Source: Aquificota bacterium
Lineage (GTDB): Bacteria; Aquificota; Aquificia; Aquificales; Aquificaceae
Assembly: GCA_013153495.1 (NCBI GenBank)
Contig: JAADEH010000008.1
Location: forward strand, 1 to 64,000
Direction: 5' to 3'
Length of the DNA: 64,000 bases
Shown piece after piece: positions 50,301 to 60,272 of this stretch (positions within the stretch are counted from its first letter, which is position 1; every line of letters begins with the position of its first letter). Below the pieces are notes generated by a model. The model had not been told where the DNA came from and did not search any database. It saw nothing but the letters and a program-made list of their open reading frames with translations. The position numbers were made by a program, and so were the translations under genes.

Positions 50301-50401
50301 TGGTGTATAAAGTTCCTCATGGGCCAGAAGAAGGGTATTACCTCTCCCGCAACGGTTATAAGGCTCCTTATAAAGAGCTTCTTTCCTTCCTCCAGCCTCA
50401 T
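47336..50401 (-). CDS. dabA: DabA, inorganic-carbon uptake subunit (DUF2309)
   Basis: 1021 aa, longer than the ~800-residue typical DabA. The carbonic-anhydrase-like zinc site is present: C455 and D457 ([11 protein letters not shown]), H712 ([22 protein letters not shown]) and C727. The C-x-D and the 15-residue His-Cys spacing match those reported for DabA2 (C351/D353, H524/C539). It is a peripheral protein that works with DabB to convert CO2 vectorially to bicarbonate. It follows the small membrane gene with ATGA-type overlap. Confidence 0.93.
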   Translation of the reverse strand: [1021 protein letters not shown]

Positions 50402-51162
50402 AGCTCACCTCTCCAACCCAGGAGATAACTCAAAACCTCAAAAAACACATACCCAGCACCGAACACGAATGCACTTAGAACTATTAGAACAAGGCTACCT
50501 CTCAGATTTAAATCCTCATAACTGAGGTCTTCCCTCGGGGAGCCGAAGACGATAGAGGAAAGGACCTTGACACCGCTCCAACCCCAAAAGAACCACACAC
50601 CGCTCAGGATAAGGCTTCTGAAAAAGTCCCTTGCCTCCAAGAGGTTCAGAAACTCCACGAAGGTGGTGGAAGTGGGAACCCCTATAACACCGAGTATGGA
50701 GAGGGTGGTGATGAACCCCAGCTTAGGGGCACCCAAGCCTATACCCCTCACAAGTCTGAGGTCTGAACTCCCGAAACGGACCGCTATGAGCCTCTCGCTC
50801 AGGGAAAGAAGCACGAAGGGCAGAGCGTAGAAAAGACCCAGAATACTTTTCTCCCCTGAGGGGTGAAGCCAGAGCAGAGAGACTGCGGATACGAAAATGT
50901 ATATACCCCACCTGCTCAAGCTCTCCGCAGATACGGCTCTGAAGGCATACAGGAGAGAGGTAAAAAGAGATATGTAAAGGACCGCCGAAGGCGGTTTTTC
51001 TATAAAACCTAAAAAGAAAAATCCTGCGAGGGGAAGGAGTAAGAAGGCTATCGTCCTGAGACCCCTCAGCTTCCCGAGGGCGTAGCTCACCCCCATGCTC
51101 AGGGGAAATAGGGGAAGGCAGAGGGTGCAAACTATGTATGCCAGAAGCTCCATCACAGCCAC
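50398..51162 (-). CDS. Small NuoM-like membrane subunit of the DAB operon
   Basis: 254 aa, about seven or eight membrane helices. The second half aligns by eye with the C-terminal part of NuoM/NuoL-type proton channels: LGAPKLGFITTLSILGVIGVPTSTTFVEFL (compare GLPGTGNFVGEF), then SSIVFGSPREDLSYEDLNLRGSLVLI. It lacks the N-terminal half with the first key Glu/Lys. It lies between dabB and dabA, overlapping both. It may complete the channel that DabB starts; DabB alone suffices in characterised systems. Confidence 0.65.
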   Translation of the reverse strand: MAVMELLAYIVCTLCLPLFPLSMGVSYALGKLRGLRTIAFLLLPLAGFFFLGFIEKPPSAVLYISLFTSLLYAFRAVSAESLSRWGIYIFVSAVSLLWLHPSGEKSILGLFYALPFVLLSLSERLIAVRFGSSDLRLVRGIGLGAPKLGFITTLSILGVIGVPTSTTFVEFLNLLEARDFFRSLILSGVWFFWGWSGVKVLSSIVFGSPREDLSYEDLNLRGSLVLIVLSAFVFGAGYVFFEVLSYLLGWRGEL

Positions 51163-52802
51163 CTCAGACTTCTGTTGAGTTTTGAGGACAGCTCTGTGAG
51201 TTTCTTAGCCACCGCTTCGTAGAGGTCCGCAACGTAAAGCTCCCTCGAGAGGTGGGTGTATAGGGCAACGTATAGGCTTCTGAACTTGGGCATTACAACA
51301 TCTCTGTTCTGGTTGGCGTAGTAAACGAGGAGCCATCCTAAAGCCACCACCACGGTGAGCAGGATTATCTGAAGCTCGAAGACCGTCGGGTGTATCCCTG
51401 CGTTGTGGTATATGCGTTCTATGAACTCCTTGTCGGGGTAGAGGAACTTCTCAAAGGAGTGCCCGATGAAGACGTAACCTAAGACCACCACGCTGAAGGA
51501 GAGAATAACGAAGAGAAGAAGTTTGTAAACGCTTCTTGCCCCCAGCTTGTAGATGCTGAAGATGGTCTGGGCACCCGTAACCCACCCGAAGAAGAGCAAA
51601 ATCAGGGCACCCTGATACTTGAAGACGTCAACCCCTGCAACGAGGTGAGCTAAGAGAACTATAATCAGGGGAACGGACACGGTTATGAGGGCGAAGACTA
51701 TCCAGGGAAGTCTTGTGGGCGGTAATTCCCTCTTTACGAAGAAGCTATAGACCTCGTCCTCGGGAATGTTCGGGTCCTTTCGGGCTTCGTGGATAACACC
51801 CCCCGAACCCATGAAAAGGGTAGCCTTGAATATACCGTGGGCTATCAGGTGGTATATGGCGAGGGCAAAGGCACCCACACCGCACTCCATAATCATGTAT
51901 CCCATCTGTCCCACGGTGGAGTATCCGAGGGACTTCTTTATGTCGGTTTGCAGGAGCATCAACGTGGAGCCGAGGATTGCGGTTATGAGACCCACCCAGA
52001 AGGCTAAGTGGAGTCCGTATTCCGCATGGTAAAAGACGGGGGCAAACCTGTTTATTAAAAACCCCCCGGCGTTAACTATACCCGCATGCATGAGGGCTGA
52101 GACGGGCGTGGGGCCAGCCATGGTGTAGGGTAGCCAGACGTGAAGGGGAAACTGGGCGGACTTGGCAAAGGCGGATAGAACCACCAGAATTCCCACCAGC
52201 TCTAAGTTGTCGGGAACATTACCCGAGAGCAGACCCTCCCTGACTTTGTCAATCTCAAAGGTTCCGTAGCTCTCAAAGAGCAAGAGTATGGCAAAGAGAA
52301 GGGGTAAGTCCCCTATCCTGTGGGTTAGGAAGGTCCACGCACCGAAGCGGTGAGCCTGTTCAAAACGCAGGTTATGAGAGAGCAAAAAGTAAAGGATAAC
52401 CCCTATGAGGTTCCAGCCTACGAACATAAGTAGCAGGTTTCCTGCGATTACGGTTATGAGTATGGAGAAAGTCATAAGGTCCAACAAGGCAAAGAAACGG
52501 GCATAACCCTCGTCGTCCTGCATGTAACGAATTGAGTAAGCGTGAACCACCAGACTTATAAAGCTCACCGCCACAGCCATAACGACGCTCAAAGCGTCTA
52601 TGTAGAAGCTCAGAAAAGGAGTAAGTCCGACCTTAAAGCTACCCTCCCTTAGGTAGGCAATAAGCAGAAGGAGTGAAACAAAAGCGGTGAGGAAACTGAA
52701 AAACAGACTTATCCTGTATGCCTTTCTTTCACTGTCCCTTCCGAAAAGGTAAACCAAAACCCCCGATAAGAGCGGTAAAAAGGGAAGAACAATTGCGGGC
52801 AT
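51153..52802 (-). CDS. dabB: DabB, cation-channel subunit (NuoL/MrpA family)
   Basis: 549 aa, about 14 membrane helices. The proton-channel motif includes LYFLLSHNL, WLPYTMAGPTPVSALMHAGIVNAGGFLI, DIKKSLGYSTVGQMGYMI and HGIFKATLFMGSGGVIH. With DabA it forms the DAB complex, which uses the membrane potential to drive CO2 hydration. Its overlap with the small NuoM-like gene is 10 nt. Alternative family members include MrpA and NuoL, but the neighbouring dabA decides. Confidence 0.92.
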   Translation of the reverse strand: MPAIVLPFLPLLSGVLVYLFGRDSERKAYRISLFFSFLTAFVSLLLLIAYLREGSFKVGLTPFLSFYIDALSVVMAVAVSFISLVVHAYSIRYMQDDEGYARFFALLDLMTFSILITVIAGNLLLMFVGWNLIGVILYFLLSHNLRFEQAHRFGAWTFLTHRIGDLPLLFAILLLFESYGTFEIDKVREGLLSGNVPDNLELVGILVVLSAFAKSAQFPLHVWLPYTMAGPTPVSALMHAGIVNAGGFLINRFAPVFYHAEYGLHLAFWVGLITAILGSTLMLLQTDIKKSLGYSTVGQMGYMIMECGVGAFALAIYHLIAHGIFKATLFMGSGGVIHEARKDPNIPEDEVYSFFVKRELPPTRLPWIVFALITVSVPLIIVLLAHLVAGVDVFKYQGALILLFFGWVTGAQTIFSIYKLGARSVYKLLLFVILSFSVVVLGYVFIGHSFEKFLYPDKEFIERIYHNAGIHPTVFELQIILLTVVVALGWLLVYYANQNRDVVMPKFRSLYVALYTHLSRELYVADLYEAVAKKLTELSSKLNRSLRWL

Positions 52803-52817
52803 CTTACCCGTTTATAT

Positions 52818-53111
52818 TTACTCTCCGCCGTATTCTACGCTGTCTATCTCTTCCATAAACTGCTCTATCATGAAGGTTATATACTCTTTAAGTTCCTCAA
52901 CGCTCTTGTTCCAGTTATCGGGAGAAATCTCTATGTCCTTTTCGTGAACGTTGTGTTCGTCGGTAGTGTATCTGAGCTTCACGTAGGGAAATCTCCTCGG
53001 TCTGTAGCAATCCTCCTCAAAGCAAGGCTCTATCTCTATGTCGGGATTTACCATCATGTCGTTGAGCTCCTTTGCGAGCTGTTGGAACTTCTCCTTAACG
53101 GCTTTGTCCAT
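52818..53111 (-). CDS. Unknown acidic 97-aa protein
   Basis: Soluble, very acidic, with two Cys close together (EPCFEEDCYRPRRFPY). Ggagg precedes the ATG. It starts the leftward DAB operon 16 nt upstream of dabB and is likely cotranscribed. I know no function. Confidence 0.6.
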   Translation of the reverse strand: MDKAVKEKFQQLAKELNDMMVNPDIEIEPCFEEDCYRPRRFPYVKLRYTTDEHNVHEKDIEISPDNWNKSVEELKEYITFMIEQFMEEIDSVEYGGE

Positions 53112-53170
53112 ACTAAATCCTCCGATTTGTCTGCCTACTATGTTAACAAAAAAATTTTTAAATAAAAGTT

Positions 53171-53194
53171 AAAAAAGACCCGCCTTCGGCGGGT
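53171..53194 (-). terminator. Rho-independent terminator of the por operon
   Basis: Read leftward: ACCCGCC-GAA-GGCGGGT followed by a run of six T. It begins 5 nt past the ferredoxin-subunit stop and shields the DAB operon. Confidence 0.85.
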
Positions 53195-53198
53195 GGTT

Positions 53199-53423
53199 TT
53201 AATCTCCCGTTTTCACCATAACCATCTCAATACAATGACGCTTAAGAAGGTCCGAGCACACATAAACGCATATCTCGCAACCCTTGCACCTGTCATACCA
53301 TACCCAAGCGGTGTGGTCGCTCTCCTTGTAGTTGAGACAGTTCGGCTCAGGACAGAACAGAACGCACTGTTTGCAGTTATACTTCGCGCACTCCTTTTCG
53401 TTAACCTCCGCTACGAAATACAT
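53199..53423 (-). CDS. porD: 2-oxoacid:ferredoxin oxidoreductase, ferredoxin-like (delta) subunit
   Basis: 74 aa with two 4Fe-4S cluster motifs: CAKYNCKQCVLFCPEPNC and CKGCEICVYVC. It carries electrons from the TPP site to ferredoxin. It is the last gene of the operon and ends at a terminator. The cluster ligand pattern in the first motif (C-x4-C-x2-C-x3-C) is slightly wider than normal. Confidence 0.88.
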   Translation of the reverse strand: MYFVAEVNEKECAKYNCKQCVLFCPEPNCLNYKESDHTAWVWYDRCKGCEICVYVCSDLLKRHCIEMVMVKTGD

Positions 53424-53434
53424 CTATTACCTCC

Positions 53435-54124
53435 TCAGGTGGCTACTTTTTCCTCTTCCTCCTCCACCCACTTGTTTTCCTCAGCCATCTTTATGGTGTA
53501 TTTGATAACTTCCATGTTCTTGGCGAGGAGTTCCTGCTTCTTCTTAAACTTCTTCTCTATGGCGGAGTCGAGAGCTGTCGTTCCACCGGAAGCAACGAAG
53601 CTACCTCCGAGGAACCTCTCTATGAGAGCCTTTTCTATGTGCTCGAGGGTAACGAGCTTAGTTATGCCGAAGAACAGTCCTATCATCGCCATGTTGGTGG
53701 CGAGTTCGGTTCCCGCTATGTCCCTCGCTATCTGAGTTGCGGGTATCATGAATATCCTCGCATTCAGCTCTTCGAGAACCTTCTTGTCCTCGTCGGGGAT
53801 TATGTCGGCGTCGGAGTTTATTATGACCATTCCGTTTGGTTTTAGACCCGTGTAGAAGGGCATCGTGTAGGACTTACCGTGGGTGATAACCTGCGGGTGG
53901 TAAATCATTATCACGTTGGGATAAACGACTTCACCCACTTCGTAAATAGGTTGGTCCGAAGCTCTGACGTAAGCCTCAACGGGAGCCATCCTTTTCTCGG
54001 AACCGAAGAAGGGAACCAGAGATGCGTATTTACCCGCAGCTGACATAGCGTTACCGAGAATGTGGGCGGAGGTAACGACCCCCTGCCCACCGACACCGGC
54101 TATCCTGATGTTATACCTTTTCAT
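53435..54124 (-). CDS. porG: 2-oxoacid:ferredoxin oxidoreductase, gamma subunit
   Basis: 229 aa from ATG 54124, which overlaps the porB stop as ATGA; a longer in-frame start would lie inside porB and add 27 charged residues. The CoA-binding-type N-terminus RIAGVGGQGVVTSAHILG and YNIRIAG mark the gamma family. The C-terminus is a long charged coiled-coil tail. Confidence 0.92.
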   Translation of the reverse strand: MKRYNIRIAGVGGQGVVTSAHILGNAMSAAGKYASLVPFFGSEKRMAPVEAYVRASDQPIYEVGEVVYPNVIMIYHPQVITHGKSYTMPFYTGLKPNGMVIINSDADIIPDEDKKVLEELNARIFMIPATQIARDIAGTELATNMAMIGLFFGITKLVTLEHIEKALIERFLGGSFVASGGTTALDSAIEKKFKKKQELLAKNMEVIKYTIKMAEENKWVEEEEEKVAT

Positions 54125-55002
54125 TTTTGAACCTCCTGCTTTGCCTTTTCCTTCTCCTTCCTCTCTATCTCCTCGAGGTATTCCTTGACCTCGTCGGTCA
54201 TCCACTCGTAGAACTTAAAGTCCTTCTTCTCCCTTGCCCTTGCGTCAGCGAGGACCTCTCTTGTGGGTATGGAGTATTCAATGTTGCAGGAGGTGTAGGC
54301 GTGTATGAAGGTGGGTCCGAACTCCCTCGCGGCGAGTATAGCCCTTCTTATGACCTTGGCTATCCTTTTGGGGTTTGTGGGAGAAATCCTTGCAACGTAA
54401 ACGCATCCTGCGGTCTGAGCAAGCTCAACGGCGTTTATCTTGTCAAACTGCTTACCTTTGGGAGCCATCTTTAGCTGTATCCCTTTCGGAGACATTCCGC
54501 TTTCCTGACCCCCGGTGTTTCCATAGACCTCGTTATCAACCATTATTGTGGTGAACTTTTCCCTTCTGAACCAAGAGTGCATCGTCATTCCGAAACCTAT
54601 GTCCATAAGACCACCGTCTCCCGCTATAACTACAACGTCCTTAACCTTATCGGGGAACCTGATAGACAGTGCCCTCTTGAGACCGGAGGCAACCGCGTTC
54701 GTGTCTCCGTAGTTTCCGTATATGAAGGGAACCGCTGCCTGAGATAGGGCGAGCCTTGCACATCCCGCTGTTCCGAGAACTATGGTGTCTTCCGGATTGG
54801 GAAGCGCTGCGTAAAACACCCTTATGAAGTAAGCCATGTAGCACCCTGCACACATGGGGTGCTCTTCGACCAGTTCCTTGAACTGACCGAGTTGCATTAC
54901 ATCAACTTGCTTTCCGAATTGCCCGAAGGTAACCAGGTCAACGTAGTCCCTGGGCATGTATTTTTCAAATCCCGGAGAAATCTTGACGTATTCAAGTCCC
55001 AT
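54121..55002 (-). CDS. porB: 2-oxoacid:ferredoxin oxidoreductase, beta subunit (TPP-binding)
   Basis: 293 aa. TPP motif VVVIAGDGGLMDIGFGM with its VDNEVYGNTGGQESGMSPKG end, and TAGCARLALSQAAVPFIYGNYGDTNAVASGLKRA. It decarboxylates the oxoacid, or carboxylates acetyl- or succinyl-CoA in the reductive TCA cycle. Four Cys near residues 52-56, 81 and 200-230 could bind the proximal Fe-S cluster. Confidence 0.93.
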   Translation of the reverse strand: MGLEYVKISPGFEKYMPRDYVDLVTFGQFGKQVDVMQLGQFKELVEEHPMCAGCYMAYFIRVFYAALPNPEDTIVLGTAGCARLALSQAAVPFIYGNYGDTNAVASGLKRALSIRFPDKVKDVVVIAGDGGLMDIGFGMTMHSWFRREKFTTIMVDNEVYGNTGGQESGMSPKGIQLKMAPKGKQFDKINAVELAQTAGCVYVARISPTNPKRIAKVIRRAILAAREFGPTFIHAYTSCNIEYSIPTREVLADARAREKKDFKFYEWMTDEVKEYLEEIERKEKEKAKQEVQK

Positions 55003-55024
55003 AACTGCACCTCCTTACAAAATT

Positions 55025-56191
55025 TTAGGCGTAAGTCCTCTCTCTCTTAATACCGAGAGCCTTGTATATTTCCTCCATTATAAGCTCAACGGGAAGGGTC
55101 ATTCCACCATAGACCCTCGGCCCGTCAACAACTATACCGCTGTTGGGTATGACAGCCTTGACCTCTTTGGCGAGCCAACCCACTATGTTGTGCTCGGGAA
55201 CTATAACCGCTTTGGCATTCTTGAGAGCCTCCCTTATCTCCTTTTCGGGGAAGGGTCTGAGGGACTTTACCTTTATGAGTCCCACGTTCAGTCCTTCCTG
55301 CTCCGCATACCTTTGGGCTTCCCTTCCCTGCGCTGCGGCACATCCGGAGGCGACTATGAAAACGTCAGCCTTGGGATTAACGACCTCTATGGGTCCACCG
55401 AGGTAGTGGTATATCCACTTCATAGCTCTTCTGTTTGCAGACCAGACTTCCTGTTGCCATACAGCGTGGATAAGATAGCTCATGAAGTTGGACTTCTGAA
55501 CCGGAGCATCCCTCTGAATTCTTGCAGGAGGTATCTCACAGTCGGTAGGAGGAACCGGTGCTTTGTAGGGGTCCCTCGGGGGTAACTTCATGTCTTCCGG
55601 GGGAAGCTCAACGTATCCCTTAGCGTGGGTAACGAAGAAACCTTCGGTTGCAACAACCACGGGGAGATACACGTCAACCTTTTCGGATATGGGGAAGCCT
55701 GCTAAGGTAAAGTCAAACACGTCCTGCTGGTTCTCCGCATGGAGCACGACGAGACCGGAGTGAAGCAGGTAGGCTATTTCCACGTTGTCGGGCTGTATGG
55801 AGAGGGGTGCGTTAACGACCCTGGTCATTATTCCCAAGACGACGGGTATCCTGTGTCCGGGCCAGGACACTATAGCTTCAAGTCCTCTCAAGAGTCCCGG
55901 TCCTGAAGTTGCCGAGAAGGCTCTTGCACCTCCTCTGACGGCACCCGCTATGGCGGACATAGCTCCGTATTCCTCTTCCGCTCTGTAGTAGTCCTTAACG
56001 TATCCTTGGGCAAACAGGTCTCCGACCAGGTGCATAGTCTCGGATTGGGGAGTTATCGGGTAAGCTATCGCTATATCTACATTAGCTCTCTTGACAGCTT
56101 CTGCAAAAGCCTGAGAGCCGGTTATAAACTTCCTCTCCCTCGGAGCCTCTAATATAAGGTGTTCAGGCTCAACAACTCTCTGCTCGGGCAT
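55025..56191 (-). CDS. porA: 2-oxoacid:ferredoxin oxidoreductase, alpha subunit
   Basis: 388 aa. AIAYPITPQSETMHLVGDLF near the N-terminus, the conserved SATSGPGLLRGLEAIVSWPGHRIP, and ...HNIVGWLAKEV. Whether the enzyme is pyruvate or 2-oxoglutarate specific is not decided by sequence; Aquificaceae have both as paralogous five-gene operons. It lies 17 nt downstream of the porE-like gene. Confidence 0.92.
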   Translation of the reverse strand: MPEQRVVEPEHLILEAPRERKFITGSQAFAEAVKRANVDIAIAYPITPQSETMHLVGDLFAQGYVKDYYRAEEEYGAMSAIAGAVRGGARAFSATSGPGLLRGLEAIVSWPGHRIPVVLGIMTRVVNAPLSIQPDNVEIAYLLHSGLVVLHAENQQDVFDFTLAGFPISEKVDVYLPVVVATEGFFVTHAKGYVELPPEDMKLPPRDPYKAPVPPTDCEIPPARIQRDAPVQKSNFMSYLIHAVWQQEVWSANRRAMKWIYHYLGGPIEVVNPKADVFIVASGCAAAQGREAQRYAEQEGLNVGLIKVKSLRPFPEKEIREALKNAKAVIVPEHNIVGWLAKEVKAVIPNSGIVVDGPRVYGGMTLPVELIMEEIYKALGIKRERTYA

Positions 56192-56208
56192 ATCACACCT
56201 CCTAAAAA

Positions 56209-56928
56209 TTACTCGCTTTCTTCAACAACTTCGCCCTTCCTGGGCATAAGCAGAGCTGCATACTCTCCAAAGTCCAGAGGAGATATCTTGGTCCAATCTT
56301 CCTTGGGAAGGGAGGGGTTTTCCGGCGGGAGTTTGGGTTCCCACTCAATTCCGAGTTCCTTTCTGACCTGAACGAGGACATCCTTGAACTTTCTTATCTC
56401 CTCAGCGTGAACGTCTCTGAGAGACACCATTGCATCCTCGTGCCCCATCTCAGCACACAGCGCTATGGTAAAGCAGTTGGTTCCTGCCCTTATCATTCTC
56501 AGGGAAAGGTTCGCGTAGTGGCAGTGAACACCCACGAATATGCACGCTTCTATCTTGTTGTGGAGTATGGTCAGGTTGGGGTGGTTGGGGTTTATCTCCG
56601 CTTCCGGGTCTATCTTGGGATACTTGGGTCTGTAGTCAGGCATGGGGATTATCCTGCAGTTGGGTATCTCCATAGCGAGTTCCAGAACAGCCTTTGCCTT
56701 TTCCATTGCCCCTGCGTTCCAACCCCACAGGACTAAGGGTCCGGGGAATATGGTCGGGTTCCTTCTGGTGAGCATAGCCTTTGCCGCTTCACGCATTGCG
56801 GTTTCTTCGTCAACTATCTCACCGTATAGGAGGGCTTTACCCGGGGGTGGCAGTTCAACACCCATAAAGGCGCCCGGAGTGGGCATATAACCTGATGGTC
56901 CCGGCGTGATAAGTTTCTCTTTATCCAT
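56209..56928 (-). CDS. porE: Fifth (epsilon-type) subunit of the oxidoreductase
   Basis: 239 aa. No Fe-S motif; it has PGPSGYMPTPGAFMGVE, HNKIEACIFVGVHCHYANLSLRMIRAG and CFTIALCAEMGHEDAMVSLRD. It is the extra subunit that marks the five-subunit enzymes of Hydrogenobacter, related to CODH beta-type proteins. It heads the operon, with a sigma-70-like promoter and a palindrome in front. Naming (PorE vs ForD) depends on the substrate specificity of the complex. Confidence 0.8.
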   Translation of the reverse strand: MDKEKLITPGPSGYMPTPGAFMGVELPPPGKALLYGEIVDEETAMREAAKAMLTRRNPTIFPGPLVLWGWNAGAMEKAKAVLELAMEIPNCRIIPMPDYRPKYPKIDPEAEINPNHPNLTILHNKIEACIFVGVHCHYANLSLRMIRAGTNCFTIALCAEMGHEDAMVSLRDVHAEEIRKFKDVLVQVRKELGIEWEPKLPPENPSLPKEDWTKISPLDFGEYAALLMPRKGEVVEESE

Positions 56929-56967
56929 TACTTGAACCTCCGCTCTCTTTTGCAGGAATGCCTACAA

Positions 56968-56994
56968 TTTATAAGGATTTCCTTATATTGTCAA
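56968..56994 (-). promoter_or_regulatory. Promoter and palindromic operator of the por operon
   Basis: Minus strand TTGACA (56989-56994) and TATAAA (56968-56973), spacing 15. Between and over them lies the inverted repeat TATAAGGA-TT-TCCTTATA (56970-56987), an 8-bp perfect arm palindrome. It contains TATAAG-N6-CTTATA, also found before the IscA-type gene at 30042-30061. Confidence 0.6.
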
Positions 56995-57038
56995 GGCAAA
57001 AAGTATGAGATATGTCAACAGCATAAAACATCGTTTTA

Positions 57039-58858
<1,820 letters not shown>

Positions 58859-58968
58859 TTAGGTAGTTCATAAAAAATTAATAACAACCTCAGCGGATAA
58901 CAATATGACAAAGACTATGATATGGGGAAGCCCTCAGAAAGCGCAAGCTTTTAGTCAATAACTTACAT

Positions 58969-59214
58969 CTACTCCTCGGTGCACCATATTGTAAAGTCCC
59001 CGCTCTCTTTGTGCCCGGGGCGTTCTATGAGTATGCATAAAAGCTTTTTATTATCAATCTTTACCTTGCACTTGTAAAATCCTTCTAAATATCTCCACCT
59101 TGAAAAGGGATAGTCAATTCTGGCATCTTCTATCTCCTTACAGCGCATGTAATCCTTAGAGTAGCCTGTTCCGAACACCAGCAGAAGAAATCCTAAAGCA
59201 AGGATTACCCTCAT
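58969..59214 (-). CDS. Small exported Cys-containing protein
   Basis: 81 aa. Signal peptide VILALGFLLLVFGTGYS, then a short mature domain with four Cys (MRCKEIED, YKCKVK, LLCILI, WCTEE). That is consistent with two periplasmic disulfides. No family recognised. It follows thiO with an ATGA-like overlap and precedes thiC by 122 bp. Confidence 0.6.
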   Translation of the reverse strand: MRVILALGFLLLVFGTGYSKDYMRCKEIEDARIDYPFSRWRYLEGFYKCKVKIDNKKLLCILIERPGHKESGDFTIWCTEE

Positions 59215-60272
59215 GTTTTGAACCTCCCGTCGGAGAATTTATCGAAGTAGGGAGAAACTACACCTCTTTCCACAAAGTCCAAGATTAACTTAGCGCTTAT
59301 GGGTGCCCACAGTATCCCGTTCCTGTAGTGTCCCACCAAATAGGCAAAGTTTTCACCGAGCTTGAGTATTGGTTTTTCGTCGGGAGTTGCAGGTCTGAAC
59401 CCTACCTTGACACTCAGAAACTCAGCCCCTTCCATAGAGGGGATAACCTTAATTGACCCCTCCGCAAGGGACTTAACACCACCGAGGGTAGGTCTTCTGT
59501 CAAAACCGGCATCTTCCGAGGTAGCACCTATGAGTATGTGGTTTTCCTTGGGTATTATGTAGGCAAGCTTTGAGTAATACACCTTATCCAGCTCAAGACC
59601 CTTAACCTTGAGTATCTGTCCCTTCACAGGGAAAACGGGGAGTTTTAAAAGCTGTCTGCTCCAGGAGCCGGTGGCGAAAACGTAAAAATCCGCTCTGTAG
59701 GTTTCACGATAACCTTTTACGCTTTCTACTCTGCCATCTTTTAGCTCAACTTCCGTTATGTCATCTATGAGTATCTTTATCTTCAGGTTCTCGCAGGCAA
59801 AGAGAAGTGCATCCATCAGCTTCTCCGCATCTACATTGCCCTCTTCCTCAAACAAAACTCCTCCCATTAAAGTTTTTGAAAGCAGAGGCTCTCTTTTAAA
59901 AAGCTCTTCTACCTCCAGCTTTTGAAAGCTAATACCGAGGCGTGCATAGAGGCTCAACTTCTTTTCTATAAGGGAAAGTTCCTCCTGGTCCACCGCAAGC
60001 CTGAGTATGCCGTTGCGGTTAAAGTAGATGCTGAGCCTTGCCACGTCGCTCAGTCTATCTATAAAGTCCGAATAAAGGGAGAGGCTTTCCCTTGAGAATT
60101 CAAGCAGGTCCCCCTCTAAGCCTTCCGAGTAGGGTGCGAGCATTCCACCTGCAACCCATGAAGTTCCCTCCTCATAATTTCTCGTTATTACGCGAACTCT
60201 GTGTCCGGCAAGGGCAAGTTCAAAGGCTGTGGAAAGCCCTATTACACCGCTTCCGATTATAAGAATATTCAT
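59211..60272 (-). CDS. thiO: FAD-dependent glycine oxidase-like ThiO
   Basis: 353 aa. N-terminal FAD motif LIIGSGVIGLSTAFELALAG and TSWVAGGMLAPYSE, then a D-amino-acid-oxidase-like C-terminus with GHYRNGILWAPISA. ThiO makes dehydroglycine for the thiazole ring of thiamine. Its proximity to thiC supports this over other DAO-family oxidases. TATATT lies 8 nt before the ATG. Confidence 0.85.
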   Translation of the reverse strand: MNILIIGSGVIGLSTAFELALAGHRVRVITRNYEEGTSWVAGGMLAPYSEGLEGDLLEFSRESLSLYSDFIDRLSDVARLSIYFNRNGILRLAVDQEELSLIEKKLSLYARLGISFQKLEVEELFKREPLLSKTLMGGVLFEEEGNVDAEKLMDALLFACENLKIKILIDDITEVELKDGRVESVKGYRETYRADFYVFATGSWSRQLLKLPVFPVKGQILKVKGLELDKVYYSKLAYIIPKENHILIGATSEDAGFDRRPTLGGVKSLAEGSIKVIPSMEGAEFLSVKVGFRPATPDEKPILKLGENFAYLVGHYRNGILWAPISAKLILDFVERGVVSPYFDKFSDGRFKT

